In this document: positions 1 to 5,617 of the stretch, piece after piece | Layout: every line of letters begins with the position of its first letter | Position numbering within the stretch: the stretch's first letter is position 1 | Origin: Tannerella sp. | Lineage (GTDB): Bacteria; Bacteroidota; Bacteroidia; Bacteroidales; Tannerellaceae | DNA: 8,156 nucleotides | NCBI GenBank assembly: GCA_031260095.1 | Contig: JAIRKN010000248.1 | Location: forward strand, 1 to 8,156 | Direction: 5' to 3' | Translations under genes and position numbers: made by a program | Notes under the pieces: generated by a model | Told to the model about the DNA's origin: nothing | Databases searched by the model: none | The model's input: the letters and a program-made list of their open reading frames with translations, nothing else

Positions 1-49
1 CAAAGCGGAAGATTACAGAAAGATGTTTGAAGCTACAGGATTGTTGTAA
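1..49 (+). CDS. 3' end of an unidentified rightward gene (partial)
   Basis: Reading from base 2, an open frame gives KAEDYRKMFEATGLL and then a TAA stop at 47-49. The frame is open to the window edge. It ends exactly one base before the stop codon of the convergent lipoprotein gene at 50, the tight tail-to-tail packing expected of two real genes. Fifteen residues are too few to name a family. The charged, helix-like composition suggests a soluble protein C-terminus, but that is only an impression. Confidence 0.5.
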   Translation, partial: KAEDYRKMFEATGLL

Positions 50-547
50 CTATTCGTTTTTCTTCTCCGAAGCGATTCCCAGGAATGAAATCCCCTGACG
101 GTTCACGGACGTAACGCTCATGGAGGTTGATCCGTCAGGGAAAATTTCAATTCTGAAAGAATACCGGTCTTCTTCGGTTTTTGTCTGAAATTCGATTGTC
201 GCTTTCCCTTTAGAATCAAAAGATGATCTGTAATCCGTAATTGTTGATTCAAAACTCAGTCCGTCGCCACCGCCGTAAGGAACACTATAAGCTCTCCCGA
301 AATAAGGAAGATGCGACTTCACCCGGTCGTTATTTATTTCCAATGAATACGGAGACGTCAACGTACGTGAACGACCGCTCATCGGCAACATACGATCTAC
401 ATCCACTACAAATTCGCGATTCTCAATTGCCTTCTGCAATACGGCTTCTTTTGCGGCTTTTTCTTCTTTTGTCAAACCTTTTGATGAAGAACAGCCAATC
501 ATAAACATTGACAGTATAAATCCTGTCATCATAACATAATATTTCAT
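50..547 (-). CDS. DUF4251-type lipoprotein
   Basis: A 165-residue protein with a lipoprotein signal: Lys2, a hydrophobic stretch at residues 4-17, and a lipobox-like MIGC with the acylated Cys at 19, followed by SSSKG. The mature part has a charged helix (about 25-45), then a beta-rich domain (about 45-160) with a glycine patch YGGGDG and strands such as YSFRIEIFPDGSTSMSV. This arrangement matches the DUF4251 family, which I know as a Bacteroidetes lipoprotein family of unknown function. It probably sits in the periplasm or on an outer-membrane leaflet. It lies 46 nt downstream of queF on the same strand with no terminator visible between, so it is probably co-transcribed. AGAGG directly abuts the ATG, too close for a normal ribosome binding site. 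Nothing in the protein itself links it to queuosine; the family assignment is from memory. Confidence 0.85.
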   Translation of the reverse strand: MKYYVMMTGFILSMFMIGCSSSKGLTKEEKAAKEAVLQKAIENREFVVDVDRMLPMSGRSRTLTSPYSLEINNDRVKSHLPYFGRAYSVPYGGGDGLSFESTITDYRSSFDSKGKATIEFQTKTEEDRYSFRIEIFPDGSTSMSVTSVNRQGISFLGIASEKKNE

Positions 548-593
548 CCTCTTGTTTTTTTAGAATTAAACATTTATAAAATAAGATCCATAA

Positions 594-1094
594 TCATCTG
601 TTATCCACTCTTTCCGGATAAACGTCATGATTCGCCAACCTGAAAGACGCCATGTCTTCATACTCCGTGGCCGGCTTTCCATAGTTACAATACGGGTCAA
701 TACTTATGCCGCCGCGCGGCAGAAATTTACCCCACACTTCGATATATTTTGGCTTCATCAACTTTATCAAATCTTTCATAATGATATTAACACAGTCCTC
801 ATGGAACGCTCCATGATTACGGAAGCTGAAAAGATAAAGTTTCAGAGACTTACTTTCCACCATCTTACGTCCGGGGATATAACTGATATAGATAGTGGCA
901 AAGTCAGGCTGCCCTGTAATGGGACAAAGACTGGTAAACTCCGGGCAATTGAATTTCACAAAATAATCATTCCCCGTATGTTTATTTTCAAACGTTTCAA
1001 GCACGGAAGGATCATAATCAAAAGGATATTCCGTACCGGCACTACCCAGCTTTGTCAACGTTTTTTCCGCGTTTTCCGGATCTTTTCGTTTCAT
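594..1094 (-). CDS. queF: NADPH-dependent 7-cyano-7-deazaguanine reductase (preQ0 reductase)
   Basis: QueF reduces the nitrile of preQ0 to the aminomethyl group of preQ1 with two NADPH, a cytosolic step of queuosine tRNA modification. The protein is the short, single-domain type (166 residues from the ATG at 1094). Counted from that ATG, the nucleophile is Cys57 in [13 protein letters not shown], the acid is Asp64, and Glu99 lies in FHED; these correspond to B. subtilis Cys55, Asp62 and Glu97. The QueF signature [16 protein letters not shown] occupies 80-95. A TTG two codons earlier (1100) could also start the frame. I prefer the ATG because it is the stronger codon and still lies downstream of the -7 box at 1124-1131. 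It is followed by the DUF4251 gene. The usual partner queC is not in the window; a YhhQ-type transporter is, about 6 kb away. Confidence 0.97.
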   Translation of the reverse strand: MKRKDPENAEKTLTKLGSAGTEYPFDYDPSVLETFENKHTGNDYFVKFNCPEFTSLCPITGQPDFATIYISYIPGRKMVESKSLKLYLFSFRNHGAFHEDCVNIIMKDLIKLMKPKYIEVWGKFLPRGGISIDPYCNYGKPATEYEDMASFRLANHDVYPERVDNR

Positions 1095-1123
1095 ACGCAA
1101 CGATTTTATTTATCAATAAGATG

Positions 1124-1131
1124 CAAATATA
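1124..1131 (-). promoter_or_regulatory. Bacteroidetes -7 box for queF
   Basis: On the minus strand the sequence reads TATATTTG, a full match to the TAnnTTTG -7 consensus of the Bacteroidetes primary sigma factor. It lies 29 nt before the queF ATG, giving a predicted leader of about 20-25 nt. No TTTG is present 19-21 nt upstream. That position is instead occupied by one of two TTAGGAC repeats. Confidence 0.6.
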
Positions 1132-1148
1132 GCATTGCTTAAACGAAA

Positions 1149-1167
1149 GTCCTAATATTTGTCCTAA
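1149..1167 (-). repeat. Paired TTAGGAC repeats upstream of queF
   Basis: The heptamer TTAGGAC (minus strand) occurs at 1167-1161 and again at 1155-1149, a 12-base period with AAATA-type sequence between. The pair covers and precedes the place where the -33 element of the queF promoter should lie. Two direct copies about one helical turn apart could be a binding site for an activator or repressor, but no known regulator is recognised. Confidence 0.35.
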
Positions 1168-1320
1168 AAAAAATCCGTATAAGTAATATCGTGAATTACA
1201 CTCCCTCCACGCAAACGGATATCACTCTATAACAACTTCCCGTGCAACCCGAATGAGCGACCGGCAAATGTAGCAATGATGGGGACGAGGCGGGTTTGGC
1301 GGCGGCGCGTTGTTCCGCCC

Positions 1321-1580
1321 AAGGGCTGACCTGAATTTATTTGGAAATAGCCGAAAAAGAATTATCTTTCCTCCCTAAAAAGCAATATGAAAAGTCCGAT
1401 GAGTTATTTTTCGAATATAAGAGATCCCCGTATTGAACGCACGCGCGAGCATGATTTGGAAGACATTTTGTTTATCGCTATTGCATTGATAATATGCGTA
1501 GCAGAGAGTTGGTATGATATGGAAGAGTTCGGTAAGGCAAAAGAAGAGTGGTTGAAAACATTTTTGCGCCTGCCGGGAGA
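1321..1580 (+). mobile_element. Left-end remnant of an ISAs1-family insertion sequence
   Basis: The stretch holds a promoter, a transposase start and about 64 codons of ISAs1-type coding sequence, then stops resembling a transposase near 1578. The sequence CAAGGGCTGACCTG at 1320-1333 could be a decayed left terminal repeat, since ISAs1 elements characteristically begin CAGGG, but the match needs an extra A. No right end, catalytic domain or target duplication is seen nearby. I read it as a deletion scar of a once complete element of roughly 1.2-1.3 kb. Confidence 0.55.
1340..1370 (+). promoter_or_regulatory. Promoter of the transposase remnant
   Basis: TTTG at 1340-1343, a 19-nt spacer, and TATCTTTC at 1363-1370 match the Bacteroidetes TTTG / TAnnTTTG promoter with one mismatch in the last base. 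The spacer length is in the expected 19-21 nt range. The predicted transcript start is about 10 nt before the transposase ATG at 1387, so this was probably the element's own promoter. Confidence 0.5.
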
Positions 1581-1611
1581 TTCTAAGGTTGTCGCCCGGG
1601 GAGGGGTATAA
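1387..1611 (+). pseudogene. Truncated ISAs1-family transposase (N-terminal fragment)
   Basis: Residues 1-64 follow the DDE_Tnp_1-associated N-terminal domain typical of ISAs1 / H-repeat transposases. The opening YFSNIRDPRIERTREHDLED, the hydrophobic helix ILFIAIALIICVAES, then WYDMEEFGKAKEEWLKTFL and LP are all family features. Full-length proteins are about 370 residues and continue with a conserved segment like GIPSHDTFxRVF. Here the frame instead runs GDSKVVARGGV and stops at 1609-1611, so everything with the DDE catalytic triad is missing. The product cannot transpose. At most it could be a short DNA-binding fragment, although its promoter and start appear intact. The break falls just after about 1578. 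Confidence 0.88.
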
Positions 1612-1680
1612 AAAAGAAATGGTTGTCTCACGACAACCACAATCTTCATTGTTAACCTTAAATCTAATACCATGAAAAAC
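1610..1680 (-). ncRNA. Candidate ~70-75 nt small RNA unit
   Basis: A full-match -7 box (TATCTTTG, 1694-1687) should start transcription near 1680. Reading left, the transcript would be an A/T-rich segment with a TTTTTCATGG tract, then GTTAACAATGAAGATTG, then the terminator hairpin at 1639-1620 with its T-tract. This is a complete promoter-to-terminator unit between NAD kinase and the IS scar. It contains a possible short reading frame beginning ATG at 1673 (MVLDLRLTMKIVVVV...) that would run through the hairpin; I do not regard it as a proven gene. I have an unverified impression that similar segments recur in Bacteroides genomes. The unit could instead be the untranslated tail of the NAD kinase message. 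Confidence 0.4.
1611..1639 (-). terminator. Rho-independent-type terminator on the minus strand
   Basis: Read on the minus strand, TGGTTGTC (1639-1632), loop GTGA and GACAACCA (1627-1620) make a perfect 8-bp stem. It is followed directly by TTTCTTTTTT (1619-1610). A stem with a T-tract has the classic intrinsic terminator shape. It lies about 115 nt downstream of the NAD kinase stop and about 50-70 nt downstream of a minus-strand -7 box, so it could end either transcript. In the plus direction the T-tract is absent. Confidence 0.6.
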
Positions 1681-1686
1681 ACTCTG

Positions 1687-1694
1687 CAAAGATA
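1687..1694 (-). promoter_or_regulatory. -7 box inside the NAD kinase 3' region
   Basis: The minus strand reads TATCTTTG, a full TAnnTTTG match. A TTG lies 16 nt upstream (within GATGTTGTTC), shorter than the usual spacing. Just upstream is the near-palindrome ATGTTG-AA-CAACAT at 1703-1716, which might bind a dimeric regulator. The box points toward the small hairpin-ended unit, not toward a recognisable gene. Confidence 0.45.
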
Positions 1695-1753
1695 AGGCAT
1701 TTATGTTGAACAACATCATTTTTCAGCAAAAAAATGCATCCCGTTAAGTTTAT

Positions 1754-2629
1754 TTAACTTCTGACGTCCGTACCCCACATTAATTTTTCATGTAAAGTTT
1801 GGTAAAAAGTTTGATTAAATCGCTTGATTACGAGCGTTGAAAATTCGGCTTTACTGATTTTCAATACCGTACCCACAGGAAAATCCTCCGATCTCCCATC
1901 CAACGAAGCAAGGAAAGAATTTGTCCGGCTTTCCACATTTAACGTAATTATATAATTATCCGGTATCACGATCGGACGGACATTCAAAGAATGTGGCGCA
2001 ACCGGACTTAATATGAAATTCCGATTCTGAGGTAATAAAATAGGTCCGTTCACACTCATAGAGTAAGCCGTCGATCCGGTAGGTGTCGCGATGATAAGTC
2101 CATCCGCTACATAGGAAGTCAGATAATCATCATTCAAATAGGTATGAACCGTAATCATGGAAGAAGTATCCCGCTTCAGGATCGCTACCTCATTCAGCGC
2201 GTAATGGAATCCGTCAAACGCGCGTTCTTCTATATCCATCATACGTAAAAGGGAACGTTCTTCTATCTTATAATCTCCCCGGAATAATTCATCCAAAGTC
2301 TCATCAATCTGATTACTGCCGATATCTGCCAAAAAGCCAAGACGTCCCGTATTAATTCCTAAAATGGGGATATTTTGTTTATTCACCTCCAATGCCGTAC
2401 GCAAAAAAGTGCCATCGCCTCCTACGCTTAAGACAATATCCAGGTCAAATATCCTGTCGTCAATAATTTTCACGTTCTCAGGATGGTAATTAAACTTTCC
2501 ACCTAAAAAAACGGCATAACCGGACCGGATATAAACATCCGCACCCAAAGCGTTCAATTTATTAAACAAACCCTTTACAACCGGTAATTTATCAGGGTTA
2601 CATTCCCTGCCAAAAACGCCTATTCTCAT
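1754..2629 (-). CDS. nadK: NAD kinase
   Basis: The enzyme phosphorylates NAD to NADP in the cytosol with ATP and supplies NADP(H) for biosynthesis. At 291 residues it has the normal length. The nucleotide-binding signature GGDGT is at 70-74, with NTGRLGFLAD at 93-102. The conserved NE pair is at 146-147, DGLIIATPTGSTAYS at 176-190, and SLDGR at 242-246 in the C-terminal beta domain. The family's usual SxGGPI appears here as SVNGPI (192-197). The ATG start gives the expected short first strand MRIGVFGRE. It is transcribed away from pdxJ across a repeat-containing spacer. Likely transcription comes from the -7 box at 2712-2705, about 75 nt upstream. The leftward terminator at 1639-1611 may end its message. 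Confidence 0.96.
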   Translation of the reverse strand: MRIGVFGRECNPDKLPVVKGLFNKLNALGADVYIRSGYAVFLGGKFNYHPENVKIIDDRIFDLDIVLSVGGDGTFLRTALEVNKQNIPILGINTGRLGFLADIGSNQIDETLDELFRGDYKIEERSLLRMMDIEERAFDGFHYALNEVAILKRDTSSMITVHTYLNDDYLTSYVADGLIIATPTGSTAYSMSVNGPILLPQNRNFILSPVAPHSLNVRPIVIPDNYIITLNVESRTNSFLASLDGRSEDFPVGTVLKISKAEFSTLVIKRFNQTFYQTLHEKLMWGTDVRS

Positions 2630-2680
2630 TTTGTTGATATATTTTTGGACAATTAGTTCTGTTTTTTCAGTAATTACTTG

Positions 2681-2688
2681 TACATTTG
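2681..2688 (+). promoter_or_regulatory. Candidate rightward promoter for the pdxJ-exbBD-tonB operon
   Basis: TACATTTG is a full match to TAnnTTTG, with TCTG (one mismatch to TTTG) at 2658-2661, exactly 19 nt upstream. It points at pdxJ but lies 175 nt before its ATG, so the leader would contain both copies of the tandem repeat. A weaker box, TATTTTCG at 2828-2835, lies closer to pdxJ inside repeat copy 2. Confidence 0.4.
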
Positions 2689-2703
2689 CGCTTAGCTTTT
2701 GCT

Positions 2704-2850
2704 ACAAAGATAGTGCAAGTTGAGAGAAATATAAAATAAATGTATTTATTTTTATTTCCGAAACGCAGCCTATCTTCTGTTTTACAAAAGATAGTGCAAG
2801 TTGATGAGGAATATATAAATGTATTTTTATTTTCGGAACGCAGCCTGTCA
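2704..2850 (-). repeat. Two imperfect tandem copies of a ~70-bp intergenic repeat
   Basis: Copy 1 (about 2704-2773) and copy 2 (about 2784-2850) share the same order of blocks: ACAAA(A)GATAGTGCAAGTTGA, an A/T-rich middle with ATAAATGTATTT, TTTATTTTCGGAACG or its variant TTTATTTCCGAAACG, and CGCAGCCT. The period is 75-81 bp because the middles differ by small indels. Read leftward, each copy begins with AGGCTGCG and ends with a TATCTTTG-type -7 box, so the unit looks like a duplicated promoter cassette facing NAD kinase. The repeats fill most of the nadK-pdxJ spacer. No open frame through them is credible. Confidence 0.8.
2705..2712 (-). promoter_or_regulatory. -7 box for NAD kinase, inside repeat copy 1
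   Basis: The minus strand reads TATCTTTG, a full -7 consensus, with TTTA (3 of 4 matches to TTTG) 19 nt upstream at 2735-2732. It would start transcription near 2698 and give NAD kinase a leader of about 70 nt. It forms the left edge of repeat copy 1. In copy 2 the same place has an extra T (TATCTTTTG, around 2793-2785), probably weakening it. Confidence 0.5.
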
Positions 2851-2862
2851 TAATAACAACTA

Positions 2863-3585
2863 ATGTCGAATATGATTAAATTAAGTGTAAATATAAACAA
2901 AGTTGCAACGATTCGTAATTCACGCGGCGGAAATATCCCTAATGTGAAAAAAGTCGCACAGGATTGTGAGTCTTTCGGTGCGCAGGGCATTACGGTACAT
3001 CCCCGTCCGGACGAACGACATATCAGATACAGCGATGTCTACGAAATAAAGCCGATGATCAAAACCGAACTAAATATAGAAGGATATCCGGATCAAAGGT
3101 TTCTTGACCTGGTAACAAAGATCAAACCGACGCAGGTCACGCTCGTTCCCGATGCACCTGATACACTTACGTCGAATCAGGGTTGGGATGTAGAAACGAA
3201 TCTTGACAAATTGACCGAACTGGTAGAACTTCTCACATCCAAAGGCATACGTACCTCGCTTTTCGTGGAAACCGATTTGAAAAATATAGAGTTTGCCGCC
3301 AAAACGGGAACGGACCGTATCGAACTTTATACCGGCCCTTATGCGGAACATTTTGCGAAAGACCGGGAAGAAGCGATTGCACCGTTTATCGAAGCAGCTT
3401 GTAAAGCTAAAAAACTCGGATTAGGCGTTAACGCCGGACATGACCTGAGCTTGGTGAATCTTGCCTTTTTCGCCTCCCGGATCCCTTTCACGGATGAGGT
3501 ATCTATCGGGCATGCGCTCATCAGCGATGCACTCTATTACGGGCTGGAAAAAACGATCTCTATGTATAAGGATTGTCTGAAATAA
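2863..3585 (+). CDS. pdxJ: Pyridoxine 5'-phosphate synthase
   Basis: PdxJ condenses 1-deoxy-D-xylulose 5-phosphate with 3-amino-2-oxopropyl phosphate to make pyridoxine 5'-phosphate, the ring-closing step of the DXP-dependent vitamin B6 pathway. It is a cytosolic TIM barrel. The 240 residues match the family length. His46 lies in [13 protein letters not shown], Glu73 in NIEG, Glu154 in [13 protein letters not shown] and His193 in VNAGHDL. These align with the E. coli active-site residues His45, Glu72, Glu153 and His193. A second ATG at 2872 (MIKLSV) is an equally plausible start; the first is kept. It heads a rightward operon, with exbB starting 33 nt after its stop. PdxJ next to exbBD-tonB is an order I recall from other Bacteroidales; no biochemical reason is evident. 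Confidence 0.97.
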   Translation: MSNMIKLSVNINKVATIRNSRGGNIPNVKKVAQDCESFGAQGITVHPRPDERHIRYSDVYEIKPMIKTELNIEGYPDQRFLDLVTKIKPTQVTLVPDAPDTLTSNQGWDVETNLDKLTELVELLTSKGIRTSLFVETDLKNIEFAAKTGTDRIELYTGPYAEHFAKDREEAIAPFIEAACKAKKLGLGVNAGHDLSLVNLAFFASRIPFTDEVSIGHALISDALYYGLEKTISMYKDCLK

Positions 3586-3618
3586 AAACGGAAATAACTC
3601 AATAACAAAATAAAAAAT

Positions 3619-4350
3619 ATGAACGTTCTATTATTATTACAACAAACAGGTGCACGGGCAACAGGAGTTGCGGCAGATGCACCACCTGTATTAACCGACA
3701 CGGTAACCGACGCCTTGCCGACAGAAGCGCAGATGAATATCCTTGACCTCGCCACAAAAGGAGGGTGGATTATGATTGTATTGCTCATCCTGTCGTTTAT
3801 CGCGATTTTTATTTTTATACAGCGTTTCCTTGTCCTACGCCGCGCCAACAAAAATGATGAAAATTTCATGAACCGGATAAAAGATTACATCCACGACGGA
3901 AAAATCGACTCGGCGATCAATCTTTGCCGTAAAACAAGAAACCCGTCGGCGCGCATGATTGAAAAAGGAATATCCCGTCTCGGAAGACCAATGAATGATG
4001 TCCTGGTAGCCATTGAAAACGTAGGAAATATTGAGGTTGCCAAACTGGAAAAAGGATTTCCGGTCCTGGCAACTATCGCAGCCGGAGCTCCGATGATCGG
4101 ATTTCTCGGAACTGTAACAGGAATGGTACGCGCGTTTTTCGATATGGCCAATGCAGGAACAAATGTCGACGTAGCACTGCTTTCCGGCGGCATTTACGAA
4201 GCGCTTGTAACCACCGTAGCAGGGCTTATCGTGGGGATCGTCACCTTGTTTGGCTATAACTATTTAGTTTCGCAGGTAGACAATGTGGTGAATAACCTGG
4301 AATCCCGTACCATGGAATTTATGGACTTATTAAACGAACCGGCGAATTAA
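3619..4350 (+). CDS. exbB: ExbB/TolQ-type proton channel protein
   Basis: This is the pentamer-forming inner-membrane subunit of the motor that uses the proton gradient to drive TonB or TolA. The 243 residues include a long N-terminal region with a first membrane helix at about 50-68 (WIMIVLLILSFIAIFIFIQ). A cytoplasmic domain follows (about 75-145), then two helices forming the MotA/TolQ/ExbB core at about 147-171 and 192-214. The core motif FLGTVTGMVRAF sits at 162-173. Glu194 in GGIYEALVTTVAGL is the expected counterpart of the functionally important TM3 Glu of E. coli ExbB, followed by Thr198 and Thr199. It is 33 nt after pdxJ, and exbD begins 6 nt after its stop. The neighbours favour ExbB over MotA; ExbB against TolQ cannot be settled by sequence alone. 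Confidence 0.93.
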   Translation: MNVLLLLQQTGARATGVAADAPPVLTDTVTDALPTEAQMNILDLATKGGWIMIVLLILSFIAIFIFIQRFLVLRRANKNDENFMNRIKDYIHDGKIDSAINLCRKTRNPSARMIEKGISRLGRPMNDVLVAIENVGNIEVAKLEKGFPVLATIAAGAPMIGFLGTVTGMVRAFFDMANAGTNVDVALLSGGIYEALVTTVAGLIVGIVTLFGYNYLVSQVDNVVNNLESRTMEFMDLLNEPAN

Positions 4351-4356
4351 AAAAGC

Positions 4357-4773
4357 ATGGCACTAAAACGAAAAACAAAAATAAATCCGAATTTCAGCAT
4401 GGCCTCTATGACCGACGTCATATTTCTGCTGTTGATATTCTTTATGGTGACCTCTACGGTAGTGGTGCCCAATGCGATCAAACTGACGCTTCCGCAGTCG
4501 CAAAAGCAGACTGCCGCCAAGCCGTTATCGCGTGTGACGATCGACAAGAATCTCAATTACTACGTGGCATTCGGAAAACAACGGGAAAAACAGGTATCGC
4601 TGAACGATATCGCACCTTTCCTGCAGGAACGTTACAACCAGGAACCGGAGATGTTTGTGCTCCTGTATGCCGATGAAACGGTGCCCTATGGGGAGATCGT
4701 CAAAATAATCAACATTGCGAATGAAAATAAATTTAAGATGGCATTAGCCACCCGTCCGCAAAGAAACAGATAA
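4357..4773 (+). CDS. exbD: ExbD/TolR-type proton-channel partner
   Basis: A 138-residue protein with a short cytoplasmic N-terminus and a single membrane helix at about 19-37 (TDVIFLLLIFFMVTSTVVV), followed by a periplasmic domain. Asp20, at the start of the helix in SMTDVIFLLLIFFMV, matches the proton-carrying Asp of E. coli ExbD and TolR. The periplasmic part ends with YADETVPYGEIVKIINIANE, the usual ExbD/TolR C-terminal fold with a V-Y-G-(x)-V-type helix. Only 6 nt separate it from exbB and 2 nt from the tonB-like gene, so the three are almost certainly translated from one message. It acts in the ExbB pore as the moving, proton-bound element of the motor. Confidence 0.94.
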   Translation: MALKRKTKINPNFSMASMTDVIFLLLIFFMVTSTVVVPNAIKLTLPQSQKQTAAKPLSRVTIDKNLNYYVAFGKQREKQVSLNDIAPFLQERYNQEPEMFVLLYADETVPYGEIVKIINIANENKFKMALATRPQRNR

Positions 4774-4775
4774 AA

Positions 4776-5603
4776 ATGAAATTCAATAAAGACGACATAT
4801 CCGCATTAACAGGTACGATTGTTGTACACCTGGCGCTTATCCTGATACTGTATTTCAGTATTCTGCGGACGATTGTTCCGAGAGAAGACAGCGGTATCCT
4901 TGTCAATTTCGGAGATATGTACACCGCTGTCGGGACGTATGAGCCTCAGTATACAGCCAATCCGCCACAGCGGGAGACGCCGCCGCCACCGCAACCCAAA
5001 CCTACCCCGAAACCCGAAGAATTGATCACCCAGGAAGAAGAAGAAACCGTCTTGATTCCCGACAAAAAGAAAAAAGAAAAACAGGTTGCCGACGAAAGGG
5101 CGCAACGCGAACGCGAAGAAGCAGAACGCAGACGTAGGGAAGAAGAGGAAAGGAAGCGAAAGGAAGAAGATCTCAAAAGGCAACAGGAGGCTATCAGCAA
5201 CCGCGTATCCAACGCATTCGGGATGGCGTCCTCACAGGAAAGCCGGCAGGGAGATGCAACCACCGGAACCGGAAATCAGGGAAGCCCCTTCGGAAATTCC
5301 GACACGGGAGCAAACCAGAACACGGGAGGATTCGGCACATTTAACCTTGACGGACGTTACATCGGACAGGGAGGATTGCCTCGCCCGACAGACCGCGGAC
5401 AGGAAGAAGGCAAAATCGTAATAAACATTACGGTAGATCCGAATGGCAATGTAATCCTGGCTGAAATAGGCCGGGGTACAAACATTGACAACGCACAAAT
5501 GCGTAAGAGCGCTATTGACGCAGCCAAGCGTGCCAAATTCAATAAGATCAAAGGAACTAATAACCAAAACGGAACTATTACATATATTTATAAACTGACA
5601 TAA
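4776..5603 (+). CDS. tonB: TonB/TolA-like energy transducer
   Basis: A 275-residue inner-membrane-anchored periplasm-spanning protein. The membrane helix is at about 10-30 (ALTGTIVVHLALILILYFSIL) and contains the conserved His19, the position of the functional TonB/TolA helix His. A proline stretch follows (62-80, PPPPQPKPTPKP). A strongly charged Glu/Arg/Lys coiled coil runs about 88-140, then a Gly/Asn/Ser/Thr-rich linker (155-200). A TonB-type C-terminal domain occupies about 211-275 (KIVINITVDPNGNVILAEIGRG ... IYKLT). The proline stretch and C-terminal domain favour TonB; the long charged helix is reminiscent of TolA, and no Pal or TolB gene is in the window. It should couple ExbBD motion to outer-membrane transporters. 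The DJ-1-like gene starts 14 nt after its stop. Confidence 0.88.
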   Translation: MKFNKDDISALTGTIVVHLALILILYFSILRTIVPREDSGILVNFGDMYTAVGTYEPQYTANPPQRETPPPPQPKPTPKPEELITQEEEETVLIPDKKKKEKQVADERAQREREEAERRRREEEERKRKEEDLKRQQEAISNRVSNAFGMASSQESRQGDATTGTGNQGSPFGNSDTGANQNTGGFGTFNLDGRYIGQGGLPRPTDRGQEEGKIVINITVDPNGNVILAEIGRGTNIDNAQMRKSAIDAAKRAKFNKIKGTNNQNGTITYIYKLT

Positions 5604-5617
5604 AATTTGAATCCATT

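Larger units (their letters stand above)
1095..1386. other. Gene-free spacer between queF and the IS remnant
   Basis: No coding region is supported here. From left to right it holds the queF leader and -7 box, the TTAGGAC pair, and an AT-rich stretch with a 6-bp inverted repeat (ATCCGT 1173-1178, ACGGAT 1215-1220). A second minus-strand -7-like box TACATTTG lies at 1272-1265 and could give a longer queF leader. A GC-rich block at 1281-1320 (31 of 40 bases G or C) contains a hairpin GGCGG 1301-1305 / CCGCC 1315-1319. The sequence next to the transposase remnant, including its promoter, starts about 1321. Confidence 0.6.

Noticed and set aside
545..570. CTAAAAAAACAAG before the DUF4251 ATG, resembling the tail of the yhhQ leader
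   Set aside because: The A-tract and CAAG are shared, but there is no AACC, no P1-like stem and no CTTG partner upstream, so it does not form the preQ1-I fold.
627..1142. 171-codon plus-strand frame opposite queF
   Set aside because: It is an antisense shadow of a highly conserved enzyme gene; the residues show no domain and are Arg/Ile/Phe-rich as expected of reverse-frame translation.
1173..1220. Inverted repeat ATCCGT / ACGGAT upstream of queF
   Set aside because: Six-base arms separated by 36 bases are likely by chance in an A/T-rich spacer, and nothing links them to a promoter.
2667..2990. 107-codon minus-strand frame across the nadK-pdxJ spacer
   Set aside because: It reads through the tandem repeat and into the start of pdxJ. 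Its internal repetition (FGNKNKYIY / SENKNTFIY) is only the translated DNA repeat.
4806..5263. Long minus-strand frames opposite the tonB-like gene, Phe- or Ser-rich
   Set aside because: They mirror the repetitive Glu/Lys/Arg and Pro codons of the real gene on the plus strand and have no independent features.
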